DNA of 23,672 nucleotides from Euprymna scolopes (Eukaryota > Mollusca > Cephalopoda > Sepiida > Sepiolidae), in the NCBI GenBank assembly GCA_024364805.1, contig CM044489.1, positions 50,758,938 through 50,782,609 on the forward strand. Reading direction: 5' to 3'. Both the position numbers and the translations under genes were made by a program. Positions 1 to 9,339 of the stretch are shown one piece after another; the first letter of the stretch is position 1; each line of letters starts with the position of its first letter. A model generated the notes under the pieces. The model worked only from the letters and a program-made list of their open reading frames with translations. It made no database searches and was not told where the DNA came from.

Positions 1-99
1 TTGGTTTCCCTGATATTTTTCTAGTCAGAATTATTTCAAGGAAGACATCAGGTATTTATGTGAAGGACCAACAACATCCTAAGTAAAAGTGATTTTTGT

Positions 100-185
100 G
101 GAATGAACTGGATTCGAACTTGAGACACCCAGGTCATCTGTCTGTATTGTTAACTACAGGACCCTCCCGTCACTTCTTGTCATGG
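100..185 (-). repeat. tRNA-derived SINE remnant (or decayed tRNA-like sequence)
   Basis: Read on the minus strand, AGTTCGAATCC (110-120) matches the Pol III B box GGTTCGANTCC at 10 of 11 positions. About 45 bases upstream, GGTCCTGTAGTTAACA resembles an A-box/D-arm region. No proper acceptor stem or clean cloverleaf can be drawn, so a functional tRNA gene is unlikely. The arrangement fits the head of a tRNA-derived SINE. The body and tail are not recognisable, so the limits are approximate. Confidence 0.45.
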
Positions 186-287
186 TTGGTAATGATCCAC
201 GTTTTAAATCTCAGGGTAGATGTGTTCTTTTAGTCTGACCACACTGATGAGTCGTAAGATAATACACAGCTATGGATGATATATTTT

Positions 288-308
288 CTTTGTGCGTGTG
301 TGTGTGTG

Positions 309-377
<69 letters not shown>

Positions 378-438
378 ACGTGTGAGCGTGTGTATGTGTG
401 TTTGTGTATGTTTTGTGTATGTGTTCACGCGCGCACGC

Positions 439-475
<37 letters not shown>
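288..475. repeat. (GT)n microsatellite, interrupted
   Basis: Two long GT runs (about 290-374 and 440-474) are separated by a mixed stretch with GTGTATGTGTT and an alternating GCGCGCACGCGCG core (about 427-441). The tract has Z-DNA-forming potential. The long VCVCVC and HTHTHT reading frames across it are simply translated dinucleotide repeat and are not annotated as genes. Confidence 0.95.
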
Positions 476-476
<1 letters not shown>

Positions 477-550
477 ATTTACAGGCAGCTGTTTCACCGT
501 ATCATATCATTTTAATGTGGCTAGAAATACGATGAGGGTTATATATCGCT

Positions 551-582
<32 letters not shown>

Positions 583-586
583 CACA
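551..586. repeat. (CA)n microsatellite
   Basis: A CA dinucleotide run with one CG interruption. A short (TG)8 run also occurs at about 789-804. The rest of 480-1090 is AT-rich sequence with no recognisable gene. Confidence 0.9.
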
Positions 587-1089
587 TAGCGTGTGTGCGT
601 CTGCTCACACGTCTGCCTTAACGCTATTTAGCAGTGCTAAATTTTAGCACTCATCATTTATGCAGCAGCGATTGTGGGCCGTGCTGCCTAACAAAAACAT
701 TCAGATGCCAAAATAGTTGTTTTTTGTTTTCATACATTCCTACAGCGTGTATTTATTTGTAATTTCTACGATTCTATTTAAGAGAGGTTGTGTGTGTGTG
801 TGTGAATGCGAGTTTCTCCTGCTGAAATTATTCAAGGAACATACAAAACTTCTCTTGTTTTCCTCTTCTTCTGCTGGCTCTGATTATTCTAAGAAAGTGT
901 AACTGACCTATTTTTCTTGCTACGGATGCCTATTTATGCTACAATTCTGATGCATTCCGTTATCCTTCCAGCAAGCGCATCATTTAGATATTACATTATA
1001 GGGTCTGGCATTTTTAATTAACGTGGCAGTTGACGTCAATGTTTCCATACCTAAAAAAAATGTTCTCTTAATTTTAAACAATTCATCAT

Positions 1090-1091
<2 letters not shown>

Positions 1092-1169
<78 letters not shown>

Positions 1170-1243
1170 CGTGTGTGTGTGTGCGCGTGTGTGTGTCTCT
1201 CTCTCTCTTTCTCTCTCACACACACATACACATACACACACAC
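1092..1243. repeat. Compound (GT)n-(CT)n-(CA)n microsatellite
   Basis: About 100 bases of GT are followed by a pyrimidine CT block (about 1196-1217) and then CA (about 1216-1243). The GT and CA blocks are complementary, so the strand can fold back on itself around the CT spacer. The tract ends about 25 bases before an R1 repeat copy. Reading frames through it are low-complexity artefacts. Confidence 0.95.
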
Positions 1244-1266
1244 TTATTTACTCACATATATTATCG

Positions 1267-1831
1267 ACTAGCAGATCGCCCGGAGTTGCCCGGTCGTAAA
1301 ATATGCTTAAATGTAATATTTTGATTTACACAAATTTATTATTTATTATGATAGAGTCAATTCTTTTTCGATTATTATATTGTACCTAATATATTGTAGT
1401 GATTTCAAAAGCAAAAAAGTTTCAAAAAATAAAAAAATAAAAATACAGCTTGTGTGCCATCCGGTAGAATCGAAACCAAAACATATAGTTCTCAAGCTTT
1501 ACTAATTACCTTCTGAACCACGTCCATTCGCTTATAAAACGTTTAATAATAAGGTTGTTTAACCTATAAATGTATATTTGCACATGTGCACAGAAGCACT
1601 TTAAGTCCACTTATGCCTGCCAAGTTCCAATTTTTTTTTTCAATTTTGACTCCTTAGCAGCTCTTTTTACCGGCTAAAAATTAAATCGAATTTGTTAAAC
1701 TGGTCCAAATCCCCTATATACGAAGTTTCAAGTTTGTAGACCAAAATATGACAGAAGAGTTTGGTATGGACTGTTCCTCGGCCAGACAGACAAGATTTTC
1801 ACAGAAAGACGAATTCTACAAATTAAATAGA
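1267..1831 (+). repeat. Interspersed repeat family R1, copy 1
   Basis: The copy starts at CTAGCAGATCGCCCGG and continues GTTGCCCGGTCGTAAAATATGC. It is clearly related to the reverse complement of 21425-21757: both share the GCCCGG/GTTGCCCGG head, the ATATGCTTAAAT block, a TTATTATATTGTACC block and an AGAATCGAAACCAAAACATA block. A third, more diverged copy lies at 8190-8597. The copy ends near a CCAGACAGACAAGATTTT segment and an ATAGATG tail. No coding sequence of the family survives here, and the short frame at 1748-1960 is not conserved between copies. The class is uncertain: a LINE 3' end or a non-autonomous derivative are both possible. Confidence 0.75.
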
Positions 1832-1919
1832 TGCTATTATTTTATAGTTGAGAGGCAGTCTCAAAGTTATAAATTTCATCGTCTTTGTGTAAAAAAAAAG
1901 GGAAGAAAAATAAAATGTA

Positions 1920-2270
1920 CTGGTCCAGAATATTCTTTGCGAAAAAAAAAAAAAAAATAAAACAAACAATAAACATCACGTAAATTGATGAAGTAGTTTT
2001 ATTTTTATAATGGAAACCATTTTTAAGCGAATTTGTGATTTTCCGGTGTTTCCCTACTCATGTTAAGAAAGGCTTTCTAAAATCTCTTTTTCCATTCAGA
2101 ATATTTTTATGGTGACGATGTGAGATCATCGCTAGCACTTTTATCATAAAATTTGATTTTCTTATTTAAAAATAAAACTACTTGATCAATTTACGTGATT
2201 TTTGGTGTACGATATTTTCGGTTTTGTTTTTGTTTTGTTTTGTTTTTTTCAAGGGAGTATTCTGGTCAAG
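1920..2270. mobile_element. Long-inverted-repeat MITE-like element
   Basis: The left arm (1920-1998: CTGGTCCAGAATATTCTTTG, an A-rich tract, then ATCACGTAAATTGATGAAGT and AGTTTTATTTTTATAA) is inverted at 2165-2270 (ACTACTTGATCAATTTACGTGAT, a T-rich tract, then GAGTATTCTGGTCAAG). Arms of about 80-100 bases flank a spacer of about 165 bases. A TA precedes the left end at 1918-1919, and the right end has CA at the equivalent place, so a TA duplication is only partly preserved. There is no transposase. The centre carries CCCTACTCATGTTAAGAAAG, a motif seen again near 17246, 19556 and 19884. Confidence 0.7.
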
Positions 2271-2389
2271 CACTCCTAAAAATAAAATAAAAAAGTATAT
2301 AGGTTTGCTTTGAGGTATTTTTATCGGTAAAAAGGCAACTGGAGGTCATGAATACATACGAGTCTTGGATACGTCATCGGCCCTCAATC

Positions 2390-2935
2390 CAACAGAGAGT
2401 GGGCCTCGGATTAAAGTTAGAACTCTGTGCAGTTCTAGGCGGCCCACCCTGTCAGGCCTTTCTTTTTTCCCTTTGAGAAGTGGTTAGTTTATTGCTAATC
2501 ACCTAAAGAACTTTTCCTGGCGATGTCGATGGATCTGCCCAGGCATTTTTTTGCAGCCTAGAATGCCCTTCCTCTTGGCAGCTGGTCTTCAAAACTGACT
2601 TTTCGACCCTTGAGTCACATCATCCCATTGTGGCAGGCAGATAAACATGGAGAGAGTGGGTCATTGTACCATCTTCTGGCTCTGCTCTGTCGGGCTAAAG
2701 TATGGTACTATGGCACTCTAGAAAGACTAGACCCTTCCAGACTTTAACTTCTTGTGCTTTGAGAAGGGGGGGGTATTACTAATCGTCTGAAGCGCTCTGG
2801 GGGAATGCCGACAGGACTACTCAGACATTTTTTTAGCCCAGAGTACTGAATATTTTTGGGCGCTGGCTTCTCAAAACTCGCTTTTTGATCGTGTGTCACA
2901 TAATCTCATCAGAAACTGGGTAGGGGGTGTAAAAA
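2390..2935. repeat. Diverged tandem duplication, period about 286 bp
   Basis: Two adjacent related units share an ordered series of blocks: CTTTGAGAAG (2471 and 2757), an ATTGCTAATC/ATTACTAATC block, CAGGCATTTTTTTGCAGCC versus CAGACATTTTTTTAGCCCA, GGTCTTCAAAACTGACTTTT versus GGCTTCTCAAAACTCGCTTT, and GAGTCACATCATCCCAT versus GTGTCACATAATCTCATC. Copies are substantially diverged, so the duplication is old. Neither unit contains a credible coding region. The function and family are unknown. Confidence 0.65.
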
Positions 2936-3158
2936 AACACACTAATTAAGTGTGTGCATTAAGATGTCTGTCTGTTTTCAGTAACAAGATACGAATGCAA
3001 TTAACATGAAATCTGAAGGTAAATTGTTTTAGTCAAAATATTATAAAAGAGAAAGAAAACCATTGGAAAGTTTATATAAAAAGTAAAAACCCAATTGCGA
3101 CGTACGTTTCTTTGCGATGTACAGAATACCCGAACGAATCCATTTTGAAAACTAGTTA

Positions 3159-3597
3159 GGGGAACCTGGGGCAAAACGAGATACTTAAGGGAAAAAGAAC
3201 TGTCGAGTCAAAGGTAGCATTGGCATATAAATCATATTTTGTGTACTGAACATTCAAAGTATTGGAAAACAATGCCACAAAAGCATGGGGCAAAACGAGA
3301 CGGATATTGGTCTGAATAAGTCTTCACAGAGCTCACAAATGTCAGGCTTAAGTAGGTCAAACTGATTAATCTATTACCATAGCACATAGAAATATCTGTC
3401 AGAACGTTAATTCTTTGTTTGACAAATCTATATCTTTTTCGGAAAGAACACGATTTCAGCAGAACAATAAAAATAGATCAAAATAGATAAATTTTGAATA
3501 CTTACCTCTTTTCGATGTACTGGACTGAATAAAACAATGGTAGACGATGGCGGCAAGGCGTTACCACGTGATCTCTTGATCAAACTCCTTGCGAAAG

Positions 3598-3643
<46 letters not shown>

Positions 3644-3699
3644 CAGTAATCTGTGGTGTCTCGTTTTACCCCGCTATCTCGTTTTGCCCCAGGTTCTCC
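3159..3699. mobile_element. 541-bp MITE with GGGGCAAAACGAGA-type TIRs
   Basis: The left end GGGGAACCTGGGGCAAAACG is inverted at the right end (…GTTTTGCCCCAGGTTCTCC), giving terminal repeats of about 24 bases with one mismatch. TA lies just outside both ends (3157-3158 and 3700-3701), as expected for Tc1/mariner-like target duplication. The core motif GGGGYAAAACGAGA occurs four times: 3168-3181 and 3287-3300 forward, 3659-3672 and 3677-3690 inverted, consistent with subterminal transposase-binding repeats. The interior has a (CT)n tract and no transposase, so the element is non-autonomous. Confidence 0.8.
3601..3639. repeat. (CT)n microsatellite inside the MITE
   Basis: Uninterrupted CT repeat of about 19-20 units, preceded by AGAGC. 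It lies within the inverted-repeat element 3159-3699 and creates an artefactual poly-(SL) reading frame. Confidence 0.95.
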
Positions 3700-3701
3700 T
3701 A

Positions 3702-4044
3702 AATTGTTTTTCTTTTCTGTTTGCACGGGATAATAGATTAGAAAAGAATGAATAAATTATTAATTTAAATTTGTTTTCTTTTTGAAAAAGAGACGTCATT
3801 CTCGAAATTATCAAAGACATTTACAATTCCGGTTATAATAATAGTATATTTATTGATTTATATATGTGATTGATTTTGAAAATTCAATAGATATATGAAA
3901 ATTTATAAAATCAACAAGGCTTTTGTTCGTTTGTTTGTCTGTTCTTATTCATATGTTCCATCACTTCATTACCCCGGTATTCTACATTGTCACAGCCTTC
4001 TTATACACTTACATATTTGTTTACCAGTAAAGCTTCGAGCAAAC
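3702..4044. other. AT-rich spacer, nothing recognised
   Basis: Between the MITE and the mariner element. No reading frame with protein-like composition, no repeat arrangement and no RNA gene could be recognised. Confidence 0.5.
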
Positions 4045-4046
4045 TA

Positions 4047-5311
4047 TTAGATTGAGAAAAAAATTCTTGTGGAATTTTTAATTTCGATATCAAATGCTGT
4101 ATTTTAAAATAAGTTTTCCTTATAACACCTTTACTTTATTTATGATTTTAAAGTGCATTTTTTACTCTATCTAATCGTTTAAACTACAATCGTTTTAAAA
4201 CAATAATGTCTTCTTTTCAGAACGTTGAATACAAGATGAAAAAAAAGGAAAGTCATACAATTTTCTGATTTCAATTCAAGCTAATCCAAAACCTGCTGGA
4301 AAGCATGTGATATAAACGAAGCATTTGGCCCAGGCTCCGCTACTGAATGCACAGCACAATGGTGGTTTAAGAAATTTCGTGGTGGCGATGAGAGTCTTGA
4401 AGATGATGAGCATAGTGGTCGGCCATCGGATGTTGACAATGATTAATTAAGAGCCTTAATTGAAGCCAATCCATGCACAACTGTTTGAGAACTTGTTTCT
4501 GAATTAGATGTAACGTATACAACGATTTTCAACCACTTGAGAAAGATTGAAAAGACAAAAAATTTGATAAATGGGTGCCTCACAAATTGACCGACAACCA
4601 AAAGAAACGCTGTTATGAAGTATCATCTTCCTTTCTTTCACATGACAAGAACGACCCGTATCTCGACCGGGTTGTGACTTGTGATGAAAAGTGGGTTCTT
4701 TATGACAACCGGCGACACTCAGCTCAGTGGTTATATGCCAACAAAGCTCCACGACATTTCTAAAAGCCAGAATGGCACCAAAAGAAGACCATGCAACCGG
4801 TCTCATCTATTGCAGTTTTTTTGAATACAGGCGAAACCATTATGGTGGATAAGTACTGTCAACAAATGGATGAAATGCATCAGAAACTTCGACAACAACA
4901 CCCAGTATTAGTCAACAGAAAAGGCCTAATTCTCCTCCACGATAATGCTTGACTGCACATTGCTAAACCGAATCTGCAGAAGTTGAATGAATTATACAAT
5001 GAAACACTAGCCTCGTCCGCCATACTCTTCAGACCTCTCACCTACTGACTACTACTTTTTCAAGCATCTCAACAACTTTGTGTGAGAAATGCTTCAAAAA
5101 CCTAAGAGATATCAAAAAAGGCTTCAGCAACTTCATCGCCACCAGAATGCAAGATTTTTTGCATGACTGGCATAGATACACTTGTTTTGCATTGGCAAAA
5201 GTGTGTTAATTCTGATGGCGCTTATTTCGATCAATTATTTTTTGTTTGAGCCGAGATATGTTCATCTGAATTTAAAAGTTACAAATCGTAAGAACTTTCT
5301 TGTCAACCTGA
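4047..5311 (+). mobile_element. Mariner element (SETMAR/Hsmar1-like), degraded
   Basis: A 1265-bp element with terminal inverted repeats. The left end begins TTAGATTGAGAAAAAAATTC; the right end, inverted, begins TCAGGTTGACAAGAAAGTTC. TA flanks both ends (4045-4046 and 5312-5313), the standard mariner target duplication. The length is typical for a full mariner of about 1.3 kb. The TIRs differ at several positions and the transposase is broken, so the copy is old and immobile. It belongs to the type that gave rise to the mammalian SETMAR transposase domain. Confidence 0.92.
4236..5249 (+). pseudogene. Mariner transposase pseudogene
   Basis: Relic of a DD34D mariner transposase of about 340 residues, which in working copies cuts and pastes the element at TA sites. 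The N-terminal DNA-binding part is visible from 4303 (INEAFGPGSATECTAQWWFK, then SGRPSDVDND). The linker WVPHKLTDNQKKR lies near 4573. The catalytic region shows TCDEKW (first Asp codon 4683), LLHDNA (second Asp 4941) and SPTDYYFF (third Asp 5047). The C-terminus HWQKCVNSDGAYFD ends at a TGA at 5247-5249. Breaks include TAA at 4444, TGA at 4486, TAA at 4761 and TGA at 4950, plus frameshifts near 4555 and between the second and third Asp. A few residues before NTGETIM are missing. The TGA codons at 4486 and 4950 replace expected Arg codons, as CpG decay would produce. Confidence 0.9.
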
Positions 5312-5353
5312 TACTTTTATATATTTCGTTTTTATCGAAGTAATTCTGGAGGG

Positions 5354-5477
5354 AAAACTTATTGGAATATTTAAAGTTGGGATCTATTTTAAAAGTAAAA
5401 CTTATTGGAATATTTAAAGTTGAGATCTATTTTAAAAGTAAAACTTATTGGAATATTTAAAGTTGAGATCTATTTCA
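5354..5477. repeat. 43-bp tandem repeat, about 2.9 copies
   Basis: The unit begins AAAACTTATTGGAATATTTA and continues AAGTTGAGATCTATTTTAAA. Copies start at 5354, 5397 and 5440 and are nearly identical (one GGGATC versus GAGATC difference), so the expansion is recent. It lies between the mariner right end and the Gypsy fossil. Confidence 0.92.
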
Positions 5478-5559
5478 GAAATTGACTTGCCTTACAGAGC
5501 TGGTATATGTTTATGTTGGGAAGCAGGACCAGCTGGGTTCAGGTAGAGCAGTGAAAAAG

Positions 5560-6560
5560 AGGAGATGATTGGGCCCCTCTTCACTGCTGGTGTGTATCAG
5601 CAAAGGGACTACCTGTTTCTGAGTGTGGCACATCTAGAACTCATATCACGTGTTGATAGAATTGATGAACTTCAATTACAGCCCCAGTTTTGTCCCATTT
5701 GTTTGGGTAGAGTCCCACCGGATTTTGGATTCAGACAGTGTCCTCAACTTTGAGGGGAGGGCAGGTTGACTGTGTGTTCTGACAGCCTCTCCGCATCATG
5801 CATGTGCCTGTTGCTCGTAGAGTCTCCTGCCATTGGGAATGGGGTTTGTATTTGCCGAGGTTTATCAGGATGAAATCTCTGATAGGACAACCAAATAGGC
5901 ACATAGCAGGAGAGAAAGTAGTGTTGTGAACTATATTAGAGCATGCCCCTTTAAAAGGTGTCAGTATTCAATGATCCCAATGCATTTGTGTTGTTCACTA
6001 ACATTTGTTCCACAGTTTTATTGTCAATCTCAGCTCTCCAATTACTGTGGGGGAATGCTACTGATGGGTGTCTGTGGCTCACTCTCCCAGCATTTAGGAA
6101 GCACTTAGTTTTTGAGGCGGTAAATTCAGGGCCGTTGTCAGAAGAGAGCTCCTCTGCTTTCCCATAGGTGACAAAAGTTCTGTGCAATGCGCTAATGAGT
6201 CTGTCTGCCTCATCAGATGTTTCCTCCACAATTAGCCAGTTGCTGTAGTGGTCCACAGTAACGAGATAATGATGGCCATGGTATGTGAAATAGTCAGCAA
6301 CTATAGCTTGGAAGGAGTAGACTGGCTGGCTTGGTGGAGTTGGTTGCATGTATGCTTGGTAGGGAAATATATGATTGCACTCTCGTATATTGCAAATGTT
6401 TATGCCTGGCCAGAAGAAGGATGATTTGGCCCTGGAACACATTTGGGTAACACTTTGGTGGGCCATGTGGAAAGACTCCAAGACTCTGGAAGAGGGATAA
6501 CTATGCGGTCGTGGTATAGTACTACACCATCGAAGCTGCTCAAATGATCGCGGCACTGGT
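5560..6560 (-). pseudogene. Gypsy fossil: integrase part
   Basis: Shows a SSFFWPGI block from the zinc-binding region and core blocks FQAIVADYFTYHGHHYLVTV, WLIVEETSDEADRLISAL and ELSSDNGPEFTA. A TVEQMLVNNTNALGSL-like stretch follows, and a recognisable C-terminal tail lies near 5560-5760. The family role is insertion of element cDNA into host DNA. Broken, non-functional. Confidence 0.85.
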
Positions 6561-6604
6561 AGAATGGTCGCACATCAGGTTGGAGATCCTGTTTAGCTGG
6601 GAAG

Positions 6605-7260
6605 TCATTCTCCACCATGTCGAGGAGCAGCACCACAGATGAACTCGAGAATAGACTGAGGCAACTGAGTGGTGTACAGAGCTGCTGCTGAGTCATTGGG
6701 CAATGGCAAGTGTTGGGCCATACTGACTGGGTGGTGTGACAGAGCATCACTGGCAGAATGTAAGGTGCCTGGAATGTGAGTGACCTGGAAGTGATACCGC
6801 AGGGTTTTTTTTTTCAAGTTGCGAAAGTACTGGTTGGGTATGCTGTTCAGGTGTCTGTCATTAAAGACTTTGAGCAGTGGTTTATGGTCTACAGCTATGA
6901 TGAGATCTAGGCATCCGATAATGAAATGTTTAGCTTTGTCCAAAGCCTTGCCTTCAATGGGGGCATAGCAGGACTTGGTAGATGACATGAACCTGCTTCC
7001 TACTACAGCTATCTTCCATCTGTCTTTGTAGCAAAAGAGTTTGTGAAGTGCTGGATAGGGACAGTATTTTTGGAATTGCCAGAATCCTATGTCGTCTTTA
7101 CTTCAGTCGGTTGCCAGACAAATTGGCATGCATTTGTCAAAGCTCTTCATTCCATGTTGGATCTCAAAAGTTTGTTGCATTTCCTTAGTCCAGTCGAATT
7201 TCACACTGAGTTTCAGGAATTCTCTGAATGCTTTCATCTTTTCTGTTGACACAAATGTTT
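6605..7260 (-). pseudogene. Gypsy fossil: RNase H part
   Basis: Recognised by CYAPIEGKAL and LIIAVDHKPLLKVFNDRHL, followed by LRYHFQVTHIPGTLHSASDA and LSHHPV, the signature end of a Gypsy RNase H domain. In an active element this domain removes the RNA strand during reverse transcription. It is part of the broken minus-strand fossil. Confidence 0.85.
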
Positions 7261-7274
7261 ACAAGACTTAGTTC

Positions 7275-8170
7275 ACAAATCCAAATATGTCAGTGATATT
7301 TCCGGGAGTGGGAAAATTTTTGATCGCCTCCATGATGGACTCACATAGCCCCATGGTTGTTTCCCTGATTTGAAAGCTAGCAAACTTTGTTTCCTTCTTG
7401 GCAAATCCAAACTTATCAGGGTTACCTGTGATGCCATTGTGTCACTCAGATCCAACCACTTGACAATGTTGAAGAAGCTTCTCTCAATGCCGTTGTCACT
7501 CTGATTTGTTTGGGTCCACAAGATTTTTCTTTTGTTTGGAACATCCATGACTATTTCATCAAACCGCCGGGTATAGGCGTCACCTGAAGCTACATACCCT
7601 TGCAGGACCACACAGTATCTGTATTTACTCCATGGAGTGATGAATTTTGTATAGTGGCGATCCTCCTCATGGAGGAGAATGCTGTAGTAACCATTCCAAG
7701 CATTGAAAATGGTCTTCTATGTGTATGGAGGAATGGATCGGATCTGGTGGAATAGGGATTGGGTGCAGTGTGTTTCTGGATTATCATACCAGTTGTGTGG
7801 TTAGAAGTCCACCATGCGTCAGAGTTTACCAGATTTTTTGGAGCAGACAATCATTCAATGACACCATGTGACCAGTGTGCCAACAGGAACTGGCTCTATG
7901 ACACCCAGTCAAACATCTTGATCAAAGCCTGCTTTCACTTCCTCTTGCCAATGTATCGGCCCAGGAATAGAGGTGGAGTGGTCGACTGGTTCAGCATGGG
8001 TCAATCATGAGTCACATGAGTGAGCCTAATATCATGGGTAACAGTTGGTGTTGGCACGTGTTGTGAATGTACTTGAGGTGTAGTGATCCAGTAGCCAGTT
8101 TTCTAGCTTCTCACTATTGTCCTCCATTGGTGGGAATGGAATCGTAGTTGGGAGAAAAGGGGGTAGATCA
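7275..8170 (-). pseudogene. Gypsy fossil: reverse transcriptase part
   Basis: The upstream edge carries a LPPFLPT..MEDNSEKLENWLL-like segment, typical of the start of this Gypsy pol type. It is followed by a GYVASGDAYTRRFDEIVMDV block and then FFNIVKWLDL and SWRRSKIF blocks, typical of the palm/thumb region. A working protein would copy element RNA into cDNA in the cytoplasm. This one is a non-functional relic. Confidence 0.8.
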
Positions 8171-8189
8171 TGATCTGGATACCTACATA

Positions 8190-8597
8190 GTCTTTTGCCC
8201 TATTGAATATTAAATATATATAGAACTGATTTCAAAAGCTAAAAAAAAATGACTCGGATGCCATTAGCTAGATTCAAAACCAAAACATTTATCACTCCAG
8301 TTGCGGTTTGAGTCAACCCGACAGATAGATAAGAAAGATTTAAAATTAAATCACTTCTAGCTATGAATGAATTTGCGCATGCGTAAAACTAGTAAAATTA
8401 TGTCGGTAAGTTGAAGTGACCATTTTGCATTTAAACTTGCCAACATATTACTGTACGCGTTATTCATCTACCCAAACAAAGATTTTACTCATTATAAACG
8501 ATCCAGTGTTATATGACCAGTAGTTTAAAAAGTCTATCGGTCAAATATTTTCAAATAACACACATATGTACACATCTGTTTTATTTATATAGATTAA
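8190..8597 (+). repeat. Interspersed repeat family R1, copy 2 (diverged)
   Basis: The TGATTTCAAAAGCTAAAAAA block followed by ATTCAAAACCAAAACAT matches R1 copy 1 (1400-1490), and the tail ends TTATTTATATAGATTA. The family head (GCCCGG motif) is missing, so the copy is 5'-truncated. It directly adjoins the Gypsy fossil. No coding content. Confidence 0.6.
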
Positions 8598-8724
8598 TAC
8601 AATATTTATTAAAATAAAAAATAAGGGAAAATTAAAACGATAAAAACATCATTAAAAATTTTGAATTATTTTTTTCTAATGCATCTGAGCAACATTGCTA
8701 CTTTATACAGTTACTTTATTATTA

Positions 8725-8901
8725 GGGCTATGACAACAGCATATTCCTTTCCTTGTTTTGATTCTCAGGTATATATCTATTGATATCTTATATGTTTCTA
8801 TGTAGAGTGATGTGATTCTCGGTTGACTAATTGTGTCTAACTGTGTCGGATATATACTCGAGAGTCAAAATAATGAAAAGAATATGCTGTTGTCATAGCC
8901 G
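8725..8901. mobile_element. Palindromic 177-bp MITE
   Basis: Arms of about 54 bases are inverted around a short centre. The left arm begins GGGCTATGACAACAGCATAT and the right arm, inverted, begins CGGCTATGACAACAGCATAT. Inner arm blocks TTTTGATTCTC and TTTTGACTCTC also pair. TA lies outside both ends (8723-8724 and 8902-8903). There is no coding capacity. The element could form a long hairpin if transcribed. It sits at the left edge of the 33-bp satellite. Confidence 0.88.
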
Positions 8902-8903
8902 TA

Positions 8904-9335
8904 TTTATTATACAGCTAGTTAATTTCCACCGTTATTTTATTATACAGCTAGTTTACTTCCACCATTAATTTATCATACAACTTGTTTATTTCCAACATT
9001 AGTTTATTATACAGCTAGTTTATTTCCACCATTAGTTTATTATACAGCTAGTTTATTTCTACCGTTAGTTTATTATACAGCTAGTTTATTTCTACCGTTA
9101 TTTTATTATACAGCTAGTTTATTTCTACCGTTAGTTTATTATACAGCTAGTTTATTTCTACCGTTATTTTATTATACAGCTAGTTTATTTCCACCGTTAG
9201 TTTATTATGCAGCTAGTTTATTTCTACCGTTAGTTTATTATACAGCTAGTTTATTTCTACCGTTATTTTATAATACAGCTAGTTTATTTCACCGTTAGTT
9301 TATTATACAGCTAGTTTATTTCTACCAGCAGTTTA
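8904..9335. repeat. 33-bp satellite array, about 13 copies
   Basis: The unit core is TTATTATACAGCTAG followed by TTTATTTCTACCGTTA. Thirteen copies are countable, with the outer ones (for example CATACAACTTGTTTATT near 8975) more diverged than the inner ones. In the middle, units ending GTTAG and GTTAT alternate, hinting at a 66-bp higher-order unit. One unit near 9288 has lost a base (TTTCACCG for TTTCTACCG). Confidence 0.95.
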
Positions 9336-9339
9336 TAAA

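Larger units (their letters stand above)
5540..8170 (-). mobile_element. Ty3/Gypsy LTR-retrotransposon fossil (pol region)
   Basis: A minus-strand pol remnant of about 2.6 kb in the usual Gypsy order: reverse transcriptase, RNase H, integrase. It resembles the type annotated in many invertebrate genomes as K02A2.6-like. Neither gag, protease nor LTRs are recognisable at the ends, so it is a fragment. It abuts an R1 repeat copy on its upstream side and the 43-bp tandem repeat lies just past its downstream side. It is broken many times (on the order of ten) and is judged old from its divergence and broken frames. Confidence 0.85.

Noticed and set aside
270-621. Long open frames of alternating Val-Cys or His-Thr across the GT repeats on both strands
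   Set aside because: These are translated dinucleotide repeats with no domain and no start or splice context. The same applies to 980-1324.
1748-1960. 70-codon open frame ending in poly-lysine
   Set aside because: It lies across the end of R1 copy 1 and the start of the long-inverted-repeat element, is not conserved in other R1 copies and ends in an A-run.
4504-4806. 100-codon minus-strand frame
   Set aside because: Shadow frame of the plus-strand mariner transposase pseudogene.
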